Origin: Kribbella albertanoniae
Lineage (GTDB): Bacteria > Actinomycetota > Actinomycetes > Propionibacteriales > Kribbellaceae
NCBI RefSeq assembly: GCF_004348455.1
Contig: NZ_SMKA01000018.1
Span: forward strand, 1 to 63,270
Reading direction: 5' to 3'
Length of the DNA: 63,270 nucleotides
In this document: piece by piece, positions 26,342-35,092 of the stretch
Layout of the letters: every line of letters begins with the position of its first letter
Position numbering within the stretch: the first letter of the stretch is position 1
Program-made: the position numbers and the translations under genes
Notes under the pieces: model-generated
Databases searched by the model: none
What the model was told of the DNA's origin: nothing
What the model saw: only the letters and a program-made list of their open reading frames with translations

Positions 26342-29295
26342 CGCCTTCTCCGCAGGCGGTTGATCGGAGCGGCTATCTGATCAGCCAAGGCTCGGTGCTC
26401 ACGTGCGGTCTCGGTATCTCCGAGGCCCGCGTGGGCATCGGCCAGTGCGAGTAGCGCTAGCTCGTGGCGCGCGGGCCAGGGCATGGCGGCGAAGATGTCG
26501 GCGGCAACGGTTGCGTGGGCCAGGGCGGCGTCGTACTCGGCGAGTCCGTTGTGGACGCCGGCTTGGACGAGTTCGAGGAAGGCTTGGGAGCCTCGGGGGA
26601 GGTCCGGCCAGTTGCGGCGGGCCTGGGCGAGGAGTTCGGCGGCCCAGCGGTGGTCGCCGAGTTCGACCAGCGCGTCGGCGAGATCGCACTGGGATTCCGG
26701 TTCGTACGAGAACAGCTTCCGGACCCGGGCGAGTCTCAGCTCCTCCGCGAACGAATCCCGGGCCTGTTCCGGGCGACCGGCGGCCCTGTGGATGCGTCCG
26801 CGCACGTTCAGGCACCACATGTCGGTGTACGGATGCGACTGCTGACGAGCCACGGCGAGCGCGGCATCGATCGTTTCCAGGGCCCGGTCGAACTCGCCCG
26901 CGCCGAGCTGCAGTTCCGCGGCGCCGACCTCGTACCCGATCCGATGCAGCAGCGGCAGACCGTCGCCGGCGATCGCTTCGGCGCTCCGCAGGTACGCCGT
27001 ACCTTCGTCGAACCGTCCGAGATGCACCAGCGTCCGGACGGCGGTGCTGGTGAAGATCTGCTGGGACCGGGTGTTGCCCGACGCGATCGCGAGGTCGAGT
27101 GCTCGGGTCATAGCTGCGGCGGCTCCGGTGAGATCGCCGTGATCGACCAGATAGATGCCGAGGTTTCCACCCGCGGCGGTTTGTTCCCGATGGGTCAAGG
27201 TCCCGGCGACTGCGAGCGCACGGGTGCCGAGCTCGATGGCGTTGGCTGTGTCGCCGGCCTTGCGATGGAGGTTGGCCTTCATGCTCATCATCCGGAACTG
27301 GCCGAGTTCGTCCCCGGACTCGGCCGCTCGCTGCGTGGCCACCTCGGCGTGCTGCCGGAGCCGGCCGACGAAGCGTGCTTCGTTGAGCGTGCTGCGGAGA
27401 GCGAAAACCAGTCGCCACAGGTTCGGATGATCCTGCAGCGCCTCACAGGCGACGAAGATGTTGGTCTCCTCGTCGGTGTTCTCCCGGTAGGCGCGGTCGT
27501 GATGCCATTCGATGAAGCGGTCGATACCCGTTGCCCGGTCGTCGGCACTCAGGTCCTGTGCGCCGGCGCGCGCGGCGTACAACCGCACCAAGTCGTGCAT
27601 CCGGTATCTCCGGGCCCGATGCTGTTCCACCAGATGCGCCGCGACGAGCCTTCGCAGCGCACGCAGTGTGTCTGCTTCAGGCCTTCCGGATACCGCGACG
27701 ATCAGCTCTTCCGCGAAATCCTCTCCGGGCAACGATCCCAGCCGGGCGAACAGCTCGCGGGCATCGTCGTCGAGCACGCGGTACGACATCGCGAGGTTCG
27801 CGGTGACGGCTGCTGCGGGGTCGCCGTCAACGGTCAGGACGTCGAGCCGGTCCCGCCGTTCGAGCTCAGCAACGTAGTCGGCGATTCGGAGACTCGGTTC
27901 GCCGATGATGTGGGCGGCCGCGATCCGCAGTGCCAGGGCGAGCTGCCCACACAGTTCCGCGAGCCGTTGGACTGCGGCCTGCTCCAACTGGACTTGCTCC
28001 GGACCGAGGATCCGGGCCAGCAACTGCACGGACTCGTTCGTCCCGAGGGTGCCCACCGGCACCAGCCGGGCGTCGTTCAGCGCGATCAGTCCGGTGAGCC
28101 GGTCGCGGCTCGTCACGATCGTGAAGCACCCCGCGCCGGGCAGCAGCGGGCGGACCTGCTCGGCGCTCCGCGCGTTGTCCAGAATCACCAGGACGCCGCT
28201 ATCGGCCGTGACGCTCCGGAACAGGTCGGCAGCGGCGTCCACGTCCTCCGGTACCGCTTGCCCCGGCATATTCATTGCCACCAGCAACCGACTGAGCGCC
28301 TCCCGCGGCGCGACGATCTCGCCTTCGTCGAAGCCGCGCAGGTTCACGTAGAGCAGACCTCCGGGGAACCGCTCGACCGACGAATGTCCCCAGCGCACCG
28401 CCAGGGCAGTCTTCCCCGCTCCGCCTGGACCGACGACTGCGGCGAGTGGCGCGACGTCGGCGGCCTCATCCAGCATCTTCAGCTCTGCAGTCCGTCCGGT
28501 GAAGCCGCTGATGTCCGAAGGGAGCTGGATGGGCGCGGGCGCTGGTGCGGTGGGCGCGTCCAGCTGCGGATCCTGATCCAGGATTCGCAGGTGCAGGTCG
28601 CGCAGTCGCTGTGACGGGTCGGCGCCGAGTTCGTCGCGCAGCCGGACCCGGATGGCTTCGAAGCGGGTGAGCGCGTCGGCGGGTCGGCCGCTGCGGTAGT
28701 AGGCGAGCATCAGCAGCTCGGCGAGCGATTCGACGAGTGGTTCTGCATCGCTGAGGGCAGCCAGATCACTCAGTACGGCGGTGTGGTGGCCGGCGTCGAG
28801 TTCGGCGGCGTACCGCTCGGTGAGCAGCTCGAGGCGTTCGACCGCGAGGGCAGCACGAGTGTTGTCAGCCCATTGGCCGCTCAAACCCACCAGCGCCTCA
28901 TCGCCGGCCAGTTCGCAGGCCCGGCGCCACACCTCAAGGGCTGGACTCCCCGACAGGGTGAGAGCCTCTTCGCGCAGTGCGCGGGCGGCGTACAGGTCGA
29001 TGTCGCGCGGCTCGATGTCGAGGACATAGCCGTGCGAACCAGCCCGCCGGATCGCCGCGCCCGGGACCGATTTGAGGGCGGTACGCAGACGAGCGACGTA
29101 CGAGTAGAGAACGTTCAGTACGGCGTCGGGCGGGTCTCCGTCCCAGACGCGGTCGATCAGTTCGGTCTGGGCGACCGGCGTACCGGGTCGCAAGGCAAGC
29201 GCCGCGAGCACGCAGGCGAGCTTCGGCGCGCCAACTCGGTTCGTGTTGATGCTGATCGGGCCGAACAACCGGATCCTGGGCGGGGGAGGCGGCAT
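26335..29295 (-). CDS. AfsR/SARP-type regulator with NB-ARC and TPR domains (copy B)
   Basis: This 986-residue transcription factor has an OmpR-like winged helix (residues 1-95; GAPKLACVLAALALRPG, VWDGDPPDAVLNVLYSYV) and a BTAD (about 95-245). The NB-ARC ATPase has P-loop VVGPGGAGKTALAVRWGH near 285, kinase-2 GVLVILDNARSAEQV and the TSRDRLTGL motif. A winged-helix region follows (MHDLVRLYAARAG), then TPR repeats to the end. Such proteins activate secondary-metabolite or developmental genes. Its ATG is directly after the TAG of copy A (TAGATG), which indicates coupling. No biosynthetic cluster is adjacent; the target is unknown. Confidence 0.92.
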   Translation of the reverse strand: MPPPPPRIRLFGPISINTNRVGAPKLACVLAALALRPGTPVAQTELIDRVWDGDPPDAVLNVLYSYVARLRTALKSVPGAAIRRAGSHGYVLDIEPRDIDLYAARALREEALTLSGSPALEVWRRACELAGDEALVGLSGQWADNTRAALAVERLELLTERYAAELDAGHHTAVLSDLAALSDAEPLVESLAELLMLAYYRSGRPADALTRFEAIRVRLRDELGADPSQRLRDLHLRILDQDPQLDAPTAPAPAPIQLPSDISGFTGRTAELKMLDEAADVAPLAAVVGPGGAGKTALAVRWGHSSVERFPGGLLYVNLRGFDEGEIVAPREALSRLLVAMNMPGQAVPEDVDAAADLFRSVTADSGVLVILDNARSAEQVRPLLPGAGCFTIVTSRDRLTGLIALNDARLVPVGTLGTNESVQLLARILGPEQVQLEQAAVQRLAELCGQLALALRIAAAHIIGEPSLRIADYVAELERRDRLDVLTVDGDPAAAVTANLAMSYRVLDDDARELFARLGSLPGEDFAEELIVAVSGRPEADTLRALRRLVAAHLVEQHRARRYRMHDLVRLYAARAGAQDLSADDRATGIDRFIEWHHDRAYRENTDEETNIFVACEALQDHPNLWRLVFALRSTLNEARFVGRLRQHAEVATQRAAESGDELGQFRMMSMKANLHRKAGDTANAIELGTRALAVAGTLTHREQTAAGGNLGIYLVDHGDLTGAAAAMTRALDLAIASGNTRSQQIFTSTAVRTLVHLGRFDEGTAYLRSAEAIAGDGLPLLHRIGYEVGAAELQLGAGEFDRALETIDAALAVARQQSHPYTDMWCLNVRGRIHRAAGRPEQARDSFAEELRLARVRKLFSYEPESQCDLADALVELGDHRWAAELLAQARRNWPDLPRGSQAFLELVQAGVHNGLAEYDAALAHATVAADIFAAMPWPARHELALLALADAHAGLGDTETAREHRALADQIAAPINRLRRRRG

Positions 29296-32244
29296 CTAGC
29301 GCTGCCTCCGTAGTTGGTTGACCGGAGCTGCGATCTGGTCGGCCAGAACCTGGTGCTGACGAGCGGCCTCGGGATCGCCGAGGCCGGCGTACGCGTCGGC
29401 CAGCGCGACCAGCGCCAGTTCGTGGCGCGCCGGCCACGGCATGGCTGCGTAGCCGGTGACTGCCTCCGTCGCGTGGGCGAGCGCGGTCTCGAATTCGCCC
29501 AGTCCGTTGTGGACACCGGCGAGCACGAGGTTCACGAAGGCCTGGAAACCGCGGGCGACGTTCGGCTGTTTCCGGCGGGCCTCGGCGATGAGCTCGCCGG
29601 CCCCGGAGTAGTCGCCGAGCTCGACCAGCACGCCGGCGAGGTAGGACAGGACCTCCGGTTCGTAGGAGACCATTTTGCGGCTGCGCGCCTGCCTGACCTC
29701 CTCCTCGTACACCGCGCGAGCCTCTTCCGCGCGGCCGCTGTGCAGCAGGATCTGGGCCTGTACCTGCATGCACCACAGGTCGAGATGGCCGTACGAGCTT
29801 CCGCGGGCGATGGCGGCGGCCGCGTCGGCGGCTGCCATCGCCCGCTCGAAATCGCCGCGGTTGAACTGGATCTCCGCGGTGGACAGTTCGAGCCTGAGCC
29901 GGTCCTGGGATTCGAGCGTGGTCTTGCCGAGTGCTTCGGCGCTCCGGACGTAGGTCTCGGCCTGATCGAACCGGCCGAGCCTGACCAGTACCTGGACCAT
30001 GCTGCTGGTGAAGATGAGCTGCGACCGGGAGTTGCCCGACGCGATGGCGAGGTCGACTCCGCGGAGGAACGCGGCGGCGGACCCGGCCAGGTCACCGTGG
30101 TCGAACAGGTAGATGCCGAGGTTCCCGCTCGCCACGGTTCGCTCCAGGTCGCTGAGCGTTTCGGCGAGGGCGAGCGCCCGGGTGCCGAGCTCGACCGCGG
30201 CATCGCTGTCGCCGTTCGCACGGAGCACGGTGGCCTCCATGCTCGTCATCCGGAACAACCCGACCTGGTCCGCGGCCGCTTCCGCTCGGCGGGCGGCCAC
30301 CTCGATGAGCCGGTGAACGCGGTTGATGAAACGCCATTCGTTGATGGTGTTGCGCAGCGGGAGAACGAGTCGCCACAGCTTCGGATGATCCTGCAAGGTT
30401 TCGCAGGCGAGGAAGACGTTGGTCTCCTCGTCGGCGATCGGCTGGTAGGCGCGGTCGTGGTGCCAGTCGAGGAAGTTGTCGATGAGTGTCGATCGGTCGT
30501 GTTCGCTCAACTCACGGTGCCCCGTGCGCGCGGCGTACAGGCGGACGAGATCGTGCATCCGGTAGCGGCGGGCCCGTGGCTGTTCGATCAGGTGCGCGGT
30601 GACGAGCCGCCGCAGCGCTCGTAGGGTGTCTGGCTCGGATGCCCCGGACACGGAGGTGATCAGCTCTTCGGCAAAGTCTTCGCCGGGCAGCATCCCGAGC
30701 CGGGCGAAGAGGTCGCGGGTGTCCTGGTCGAGGACGCGGTAGGACAGTTCGAGGTTCGTGGTGACCGTTGCGGAGGGGTCGCCGTCGACCGCCAGTACGT
30801 CGAGTCGGTCGCGGCGTTCCAGCTCGTCGACGTAGTCGGCGATCCGGATGTTCGGTTCGCCTGCAAGGTGCGCCGCGGCGATCCGCAACGCCAGGGCGAG
30901 GTGGCCGCAGAGGTCTGCCAGCCGCTCGGCCGTCTCCTGCTCTGTGTGGACTCGGTCCGCGCCGAGGATTCGGGTGAGCAGTTCCATGGCTTCGGGTCGG
31001 TCGAGCGTGCCGACGGGGACGGGGCGGGCGTCGTTCAGTGCGATCAGGCCGGTGAGGCGGTCGCGGCTGGTCACGATGGTGAAGCAGCCCTTGCCGGGAA
31101 GGAGCGGGCGTACCTGTTCGGCATCGCGTGCGTTGTCCAGAATCACCAGTACGCCGCGATCGGCCGTGGTTGTCCGGAACAGCTCGGCGGCCGCGTCGAC
31201 GTCGTCGGGGACTGCCTCGCCCGGCAAATTCATTGCCACCAGCAACCGTCCGATCGCGTCCCGCGGCTGCACCAGCTCGCCTTCGTCGAAGCCGCGGAGG
31301 TTGACGTAGAGCAGCCCGCCGGGGAACCGGTCGACCATCGTGTGTCCCCAGTGGACGGCCAGCGCTGTCTTTCCCGCACCACCCGGTCCGACCACCGCGG
31401 CGAGCGACGCAGCTTCGGCGTACTGGTCCAGCGCTTTCAGTTCGGCGGCGCGGCCGGTGAATCCGCTGATATCCGACGGCAGCAGGATCGGCGCGGTCGC
31501 CGACAGTTCTAGCGCCGGATCCTGGTTCAGGATCTGCAGGTGCAGGTCGCGCAACCGCTGCGATGGGTCGGCGCCCAGCTCGTCGCGCAGGCGCACCCGG
31601 ATGGTTTCGAAGTGGGTGAGTGCGTCGGCGGGCCGGCCGCTGCGGTAGTAGGCCAGCATCAGCAGTTCGGCGAGCGGCTCGGCCAGGGGCTCAGCCTCGC
31701 TGAGTGCTGCGAGTTCTCCCAGTACGGCGGCGTGGTGGCCGGCGTCGAGTTCGGCGGTGTACCGCTCGGTGAGCAGCTCGAGCCGTTCGGCAGCAAGCGC
31801 GGCACGGGTCTCGTCGGCCCATCGCCCGCTGAGCCCGACCAGAGCCTCAGCGCCGACCAGCTCACTGGCTTGGCGCCAGAGTTCGATGGCTTCGGTTGGG
31901 CCCGCCGCCACGGCTTCTTCGCGCAGTGCGCGGACGGCGTGCAGGTCGACGTCGTCCGGTTCGATGTCGAGGACATAGCCGTGCGAACCAGCTCGCCGGA
32001 TCGCCGCGCCCGGGATCGGCTTGAGGGCGGTTCGCAGGCGAGCGACGTACGAGTAGAGGACGTTCAGTACGGCGTCAGGTGGGTCGCCGTCCCAGACGCG
32101 GTCGATGAGTTCGGTCTGGGCGACCGGCGTACCGGGTCGGAGCGCAAGGGCGGCGAGCACGCACGCAAGCTTGGGCGCGCCCAGGCGGGTTGTGCCGATG
32201 GTGATCGGGCCGAGCAACCGGATCCTGGAGGAGGGAGGCGGCAT
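29296..32244 (-). CDS. AfsR/SARP-type regulator with NB-ARC and TPR domains (copy A)
   Basis: This 982-residue paralogue of copy B has the same domain order: winged helix (1-95), BTAD, NB-ARC (P-loop VVGPGGAGKTALAVHWGH near 281; GVLVILDNARDAEQV) and TPR repeats. Long stretches in the first 100 residues and in the NB-ARC are identical to copy B, while the TPR half, where the signal is sensed, is more divergent. ATG at 32244 (MPPPSSRIRLLG) matches the start of copy B; an earlier in-frame start adds 11 unconserved residues. It is the first gene of a two-gene unit. Confidence 0.92.
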   Translation of the reverse strand: MPPPSSRIRLLGPITIGTTRLGAPKLACVLAALALRPGTPVAQTELIDRVWDGDPPDAVLNVLYSYVARLRTALKPIPGAAIRRAGSHGYVLDIEPDDVDLHAVRALREEAVAAGPTEAIELWRQASELVGAEALVGLSGRWADETRAALAAERLELLTERYTAELDAGHHAAVLGELAALSEAEPLAEPLAELLMLAYYRSGRPADALTHFETIRVRLRDELGADPSQRLRDLHLQILNQDPALELSATAPILLPSDISGFTGRAAELKALDQYAEAASLAAVVGPGGAGKTALAVHWGHTMVDRFPGGLLYVNLRGFDEGELVQPRDAIGRLLVAMNLPGEAVPDDVDAAAELFRTTTADRGVLVILDNARDAEQVRPLLPGKGCFTIVTSRDRLTGLIALNDARPVPVGTLDRPEAMELLTRILGADRVHTEQETAERLADLCGHLALALRIAAAHLAGEPNIRIADYVDELERRDRLDVLAVDGDPSATVTTNLELSYRVLDQDTRDLFARLGMLPGEDFAEELITSVSGASEPDTLRALRRLVTAHLIEQPRARRYRMHDLVRLYAARTGHRELSEHDRSTLIDNFLDWHHDRAYQPIADEETNVFLACETLQDHPKLWRLVLPLRNTINEWRFINRVHRLIEVAARRAEAAADQVGLFRMTSMEATVLRANGDSDAAVELGTRALALAETLSDLERTVASGNLGIYLFDHGDLAGSAAAFLRGVDLAIASGNSRSQLIFTSSMVQVLVRLGRFDQAETYVRSAEALGKTTLESQDRLRLELSTAEIQFNRGDFERAMAAADAAAAIARGSSYGHLDLWCMQVQAQILLHSGRAEEARAVYEEEVRQARSRKMVSYEPEVLSYLAGVLVELGDYSGAGELIAEARRKQPNVARGFQAFVNLVLAGVHNGLGEFETALAHATEAVTGYAAMPWPARHELALVALADAYAGLGDPEAARQHQVLADQIAAPVNQLRRQR

Positions 32245-32375
32245 GCGCGGACCGTAACAGTTCCCCGGCCCCCACACCGCCCTCTGCCCGCCCCGTGGGA
32301 CCGTTCCCAGGCCAGGGAGACGAGGCGCCGGTCACACAAGTGGCGGACTCGGGTGCGATGGGTTAGCGTGGACAT

Positions 32376-32771
32376 ATGAACAGTTCTGCAGATGTGCAGG
32401 GTCTCGACGAGTGTGCGGTCCGGCTGGTTGACCCGGAGCGGGTGACGAGCGTCAATGCCCGGATGCCGGCCGAGGACGACATCGTCGACACCGCCGACGT
32501 CTTCAGTCTGCTCGGAGATCCGCGGCGGTTGAAGCTGCTGGTCGCGCTGCTCGATGGTGAGCTGTGCGTGTGCGACCTGGCCGCCGTGACCGGGCTCAGT
32601 GAGTCGGCGACGTCGCATGCCCTGCGGCTGCTGCGCGCGCACCGGGTGGTCGCCGTACGGCGGGATGGGCGGAACGCGTTCTACCGTCTGGACGACGCGC
32701 ATGTGCGGATGCTGGTCGACCTCGCGGTCGCGCATACCGAGCACACCGACGCGATTCACCCGGAGCGCTGA
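32376..32771 (+). CDS. ArsR/SmtB-family metal-responsive repressor
   Basis: This 131-residue winged-helix repressor has HTH segment VCDLAAVTGLSESATSHALR and wing VVAVRRDGRNAFYRLDD. Two possible metal sites are visible: the alpha3 motif ELCVCDL (residues about 66-72), and an alpha5-like cluster (DLAVAHTEHTDAIHPE) near the C-terminus, similar to zinc sensors. The gene is followed 1 nt later by a cation diffusion facilitator, so it most likely controls its own operon in response to zinc, cadmium or a similar ion. Confidence 0.9.
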   Translation: MNSSADVQGLDECAVRLVDPERVTSVNARMPAEDDIVDTADVFSLLGDPRRLKLLVALLDGELCVCDLAAVTGLSESATSHALRLLRAHRVVAVRRDGRNAFYRLDDAHVRMLVDLAVAHTEHTDAIHPER

Positions 32772-32772
32772 G

Positions 32773-33756
32773 ATGGCTGACGCTGGACACGGGCACGGCC
32801 ACGGGCATGCGGTCAGTGGTGACGCGGACCGGAAGCTGCTGAGTGGTGCGCTGGCGCTGATCGTCGGCTTCATGCTGGTGGAGGTCGTGGTCGGGTTCGC
32901 GGCCGGTTCGCTGGCGTTGATCACCGACGCCGCGCACATGCTGACCGACGCGATCGCGATCGTGCTCGCACTGGTTGCGATCCGGTTGTCGGCGAAGCCG
33001 CCGCGCGGTGGGTTCACGTACGGGTTCAAGCGGGTCGAGATCCTGTCCGCCCAGGCGAACGGGATCACCCTGCTGCTGCTCGCCGTCTACTTCGTCTACG
33101 AGGCCGTCACCCGGATGATCCATCCGCCCGAGGTGAAGGGTGCGCTGGTCCTGATCACCGGTGTGGTCGGCATCGTGGTGAACCTGTTCGCGACCTGGCT
33201 GATCAGCAAGGCGAACCGCTCGAGCCTGAATGTCGAAGGCGCCTTCCAGCACATCCTGAACGACCTGTTCGCGTTCATCGCGACCGCGATCGCCGGTCTG
33301 GTCGTCCTGGTGACCGGCTTCGCCCGGGCAGACGCCATCGCCGCGCTGATCGTCGCCGCGCTGATGCTGAAGGCAGGTGTCGCGTTGGTGCGCGACTCGG
33401 GCCGGATATTCCTCGAGGCTGCGCCGGCGGCGATCGACCCGCAGGCGCTCGGCGCCGAGCTGTGCGCGATCGAGGGTGTGGTCGAGGTGCACGATCTGCA
33501 CGTCTGGGAGATCACCTCGGGTGAGCCTGCGGCCTCAGCGCACATCCTGGTTGCCGAGGGCCTGGACTGTCACCAGATCCGGATTCAGATCGAGGCGCTG
33601 CTGGCTGAGCGGCACGGGCTGACGCACTCCACCCTGCAGGTCGACCATGCGACGGGCGACGAGATCGACGCGCACTGTTCGGACGCGCACGGCACCGTGC
33701 ACCGCTCGATCACCACCGCTGGACGAGGACCTGACCTGGCCAGTCCGGGGCATTGA
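32773..33756 (+). CDS. Cation diffusion facilitator (CzcD/ZitB-type metal efflux)
   Basis: The 327-residue membrane protein exports divalent metal ions in exchange for protons. It begins with a histidine-rich tail (GHGHGHGH), has about six membrane segments, the transport-site motif LITDAAHMLTDAIAIVLA in helix 2, and a second HxxxD-type site in EGAFQHILNDLFAF. The C-terminal cytoplasmic domain (about 220-327; VVEVHDLHVWEITSGEPAAS) is typical. The ATG at 32773 overlaps the ArsR stop region (TGAGATG). Its 3' end overlaps the convergent GNAT gene by 47 nt. Confidence 0.93.
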   Translation: MADAGHGHGHGHAVSGDADRKLLSGALALIVGFMLVEVVVGFAAGSLALITDAAHMLTDAIAIVLALVAIRLSAKPPRGGFTYGFKRVEILSAQANGITLLLLAVYFVYEAVTRMIHPPEVKGALVLITGVVGIVVNLFATWLISKANRSSLNVEGAFQHILNDLFAFIATAIAGLVVLVTGFARADAIAALIVAALMLKAGVALVRDSGRIFLEAAPAAIDPQALGAELCAIEGVVEVHDLHVWEITSGEPAASAHILVAEGLDCHQIRIQIEALLAERHGLTHSTLQVDHATGDEIDAHCSDAHGTVHRSITTAGRGPDLASPGH

Positions 33757-34228
33757 CCCGCTGGACGACGAAGGCGCCGTCCCGGGTGAAGCCCTGCGAT
33801 TCGTAGTACCGGATCAGGGCGCCGTCGTTCCCGGCGAAGCAGTCGAGCCGGACCTGCGCGATCCCCGCGTCGCGGGCGAGCTTGCGGGCGTGATCGAGCA
33901 GTACGCCGCCGAGGCCCTGGCCGGTCGCGTTCCGATCGGTGACGAGGAGCCGGACGAAAATCTCCGGTACGTCGGCCGGCGGGACCGGCGGTTTGGCGGT
34001 GCCGATGGCGAGTGCGCCGACCGGGCGACCGTCGTACTCGGCGATCCAGAGGCCGCCATCGGTGGCGAACCCGGTGATCTGCTCGATCCGCCACGGGCTG
34101 GTCGAGTGCGGCTGCGTGCCCCACTGCTCGGTCCGCCCCTGCGCGACCAGCCACTCGGTCGCTCCGTCGAGCAACGCGAGCACCGCCGGTACGTCGTCCC
34201 CGTGGCCGGGTCGCATCGTGATCTGCAC
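33710..34228 (-). CDS. GNAT-family N-acetyltransferase
   Basis: The 172-residue protein is a single GNAT domain. The acetyl-CoA binding segment is FVRLLVTDRNATGQGLGGVL around residues 90-109, and the C-terminal YYESQGFTRDGAF motif is normal for the fold. The substrate cannot be named from sequence. It is convergent with, and overlaps by 47 nt, the metal-efflux gene. The start at 34228 is supported by MQITMRPGHGDD, the usual beta1 beginning. Confidence 0.88.
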   Translation of the reverse strand: MQITMRPGHGDDVPAVLALLDGATEWLVAQGRTEQWGTQPHSTSPWRIEQITGFATDGGLWIAEYDGRPVGALAIGTAKPPVPPADVPEIFVRLLVTDRNATGQGLGGVLLDHARKLARDAGIAQVRLDCFAGNDGALIRYYESQGFTRDGAFVVQRVNAPDWPGQVLVQRW

Positions 34229-34295
34229 AATTTTGAGGATAGATGTCGAAAGCCGTCTGGCAGTCTCTACCTAGGTGTGAGGAAAGGAGCTCACC

Positions 34296-34574
34296 GTGAG
34301 CGCACAGAAGCTGGACAAGACCTTCACCGCACCGCTGCAGAAGAGCCCGGCCAAGGGCGGCTGGACCTACGTGCAGCTGCCGGGATCGGCGGAGTATTTC
34401 GGGACCCGCGGGCTGGTGAAGGTGCGCGGGACGATGGATGGGCACCCGTTCGAGAGCTCGTTCATGGCTCTGGGTGACGGAACCCACAAACTGCCGGTGA
34501 AGGCCGATCTACGCACCGTCCTGGCGAAAAACCCTGGTGATGAGATCACCGTCCACCTCACGGAACGGCTCTGA
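34296..34574 (+). CDS. DUF1905 domain protein
   Basis: The 92-residue protein is a single DUF1905 beta-barrel: [20 protein letters not shown], then [20 protein letters not shown] and [20 protein letters not shown]. Family function is unknown; it is often fused to a YdeI/OmpD-like tail, absent here. GTG at 34296 is preceded by AAGGAG 6 nt away, fixing the start. Confidence 0.85.
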   Translation: MSAQKLDKTFTAPLQKSPAKGGWTYVQLPGSAEYFGTRGLVKVRGTMDGHPFESSFMALGDGTHKLPVKADLRTVLAKNPGDEITVHLTERL

Positions 34575-34663
34575 ACCGGCCAGGATCTCGTGGCGGCGGT
34601 CACAATCTGTCATGTACTGAGTAAGGACTCTGTGAAGAATCGCTGCTGACGGCCTCCTCGGCT

Positions 34664-35050
34664 GTGGTTCATCCGGTCCGGACCGTAAGTTCGGATGCGG
34701 GTGGTCCGTCGAGGTTTGGGGTGAAGGAACGTGCAACGGGGCTCGCGTGGTGTGCCGTCGGCATGCCCTCACGCGCCGGAGCTGACATCGTGACGGCGCT
34801 GAACAGGGTGCTCGGTGTCGCCGGGGTGGTCGTCCTGCTGGCTGGGATCGCGCTCGGTTTCCGCTCGGTGTCGTCGAGTGGGACCAACTGCGGCTCGGCC
34901 TTCCGGACCGCGGCCGGGATCACGCCGATGGCCTGCGACAGCGCGCTGAGCAGCGCCGGCACGCTGGTCACCGTGGTGATCGCTGCCGGGGTGGCGCTCC
35001 TGGTCGGGGCGGTCGCTGTGAAGAAGATCTCGGCCCGCGTCGGCGACTGA
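34664..35050 (+). CDS. Small two-helix membrane protein, CGS...GITPMxCD family (copy 1)
   Basis: The 128-residue product has two predicted membrane helices (LGVAGVVVLLAGIALGF and LVTVVIAAGVALLVGAVAV). Between them is a short loop containing CGSAFRTAAGITPMACD, with two cysteines that could form a disulfide outside the cell. The gene at 53617 encodes the same arrangement with CGS...GITPMQCD, so this is a real paralogous family. The first about 40 residues are not conserved between the two copies, so the true start may be the GTG at about 34720 or the ATG at about 34763. No known domain was recognised. Confidence 0.6.
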   Translation: MVHPVRTVSSDAGGPSRFGVKERATGLAWCAVGMPSRAGADIVTALNRVLGVAGVVVLLAGIALGFRSVSSSGTNCGSAFRTAAGITPMACDSALSSAGTLVTVVIAAGVALLVGAVAVKKISARVGD

Positions 35051-35092
35051 ATTCGGGTGCGTCCGGTGCCCGGGCGCGAGAAGGTGTCGGGG

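Noticed and set aside
26464..28614. 716-codon frame antisense to the AfsR-like gene
   Set aside because: Low-complexity shadow translation; the opposite strand encodes clear NB-ARC and TPR domains.
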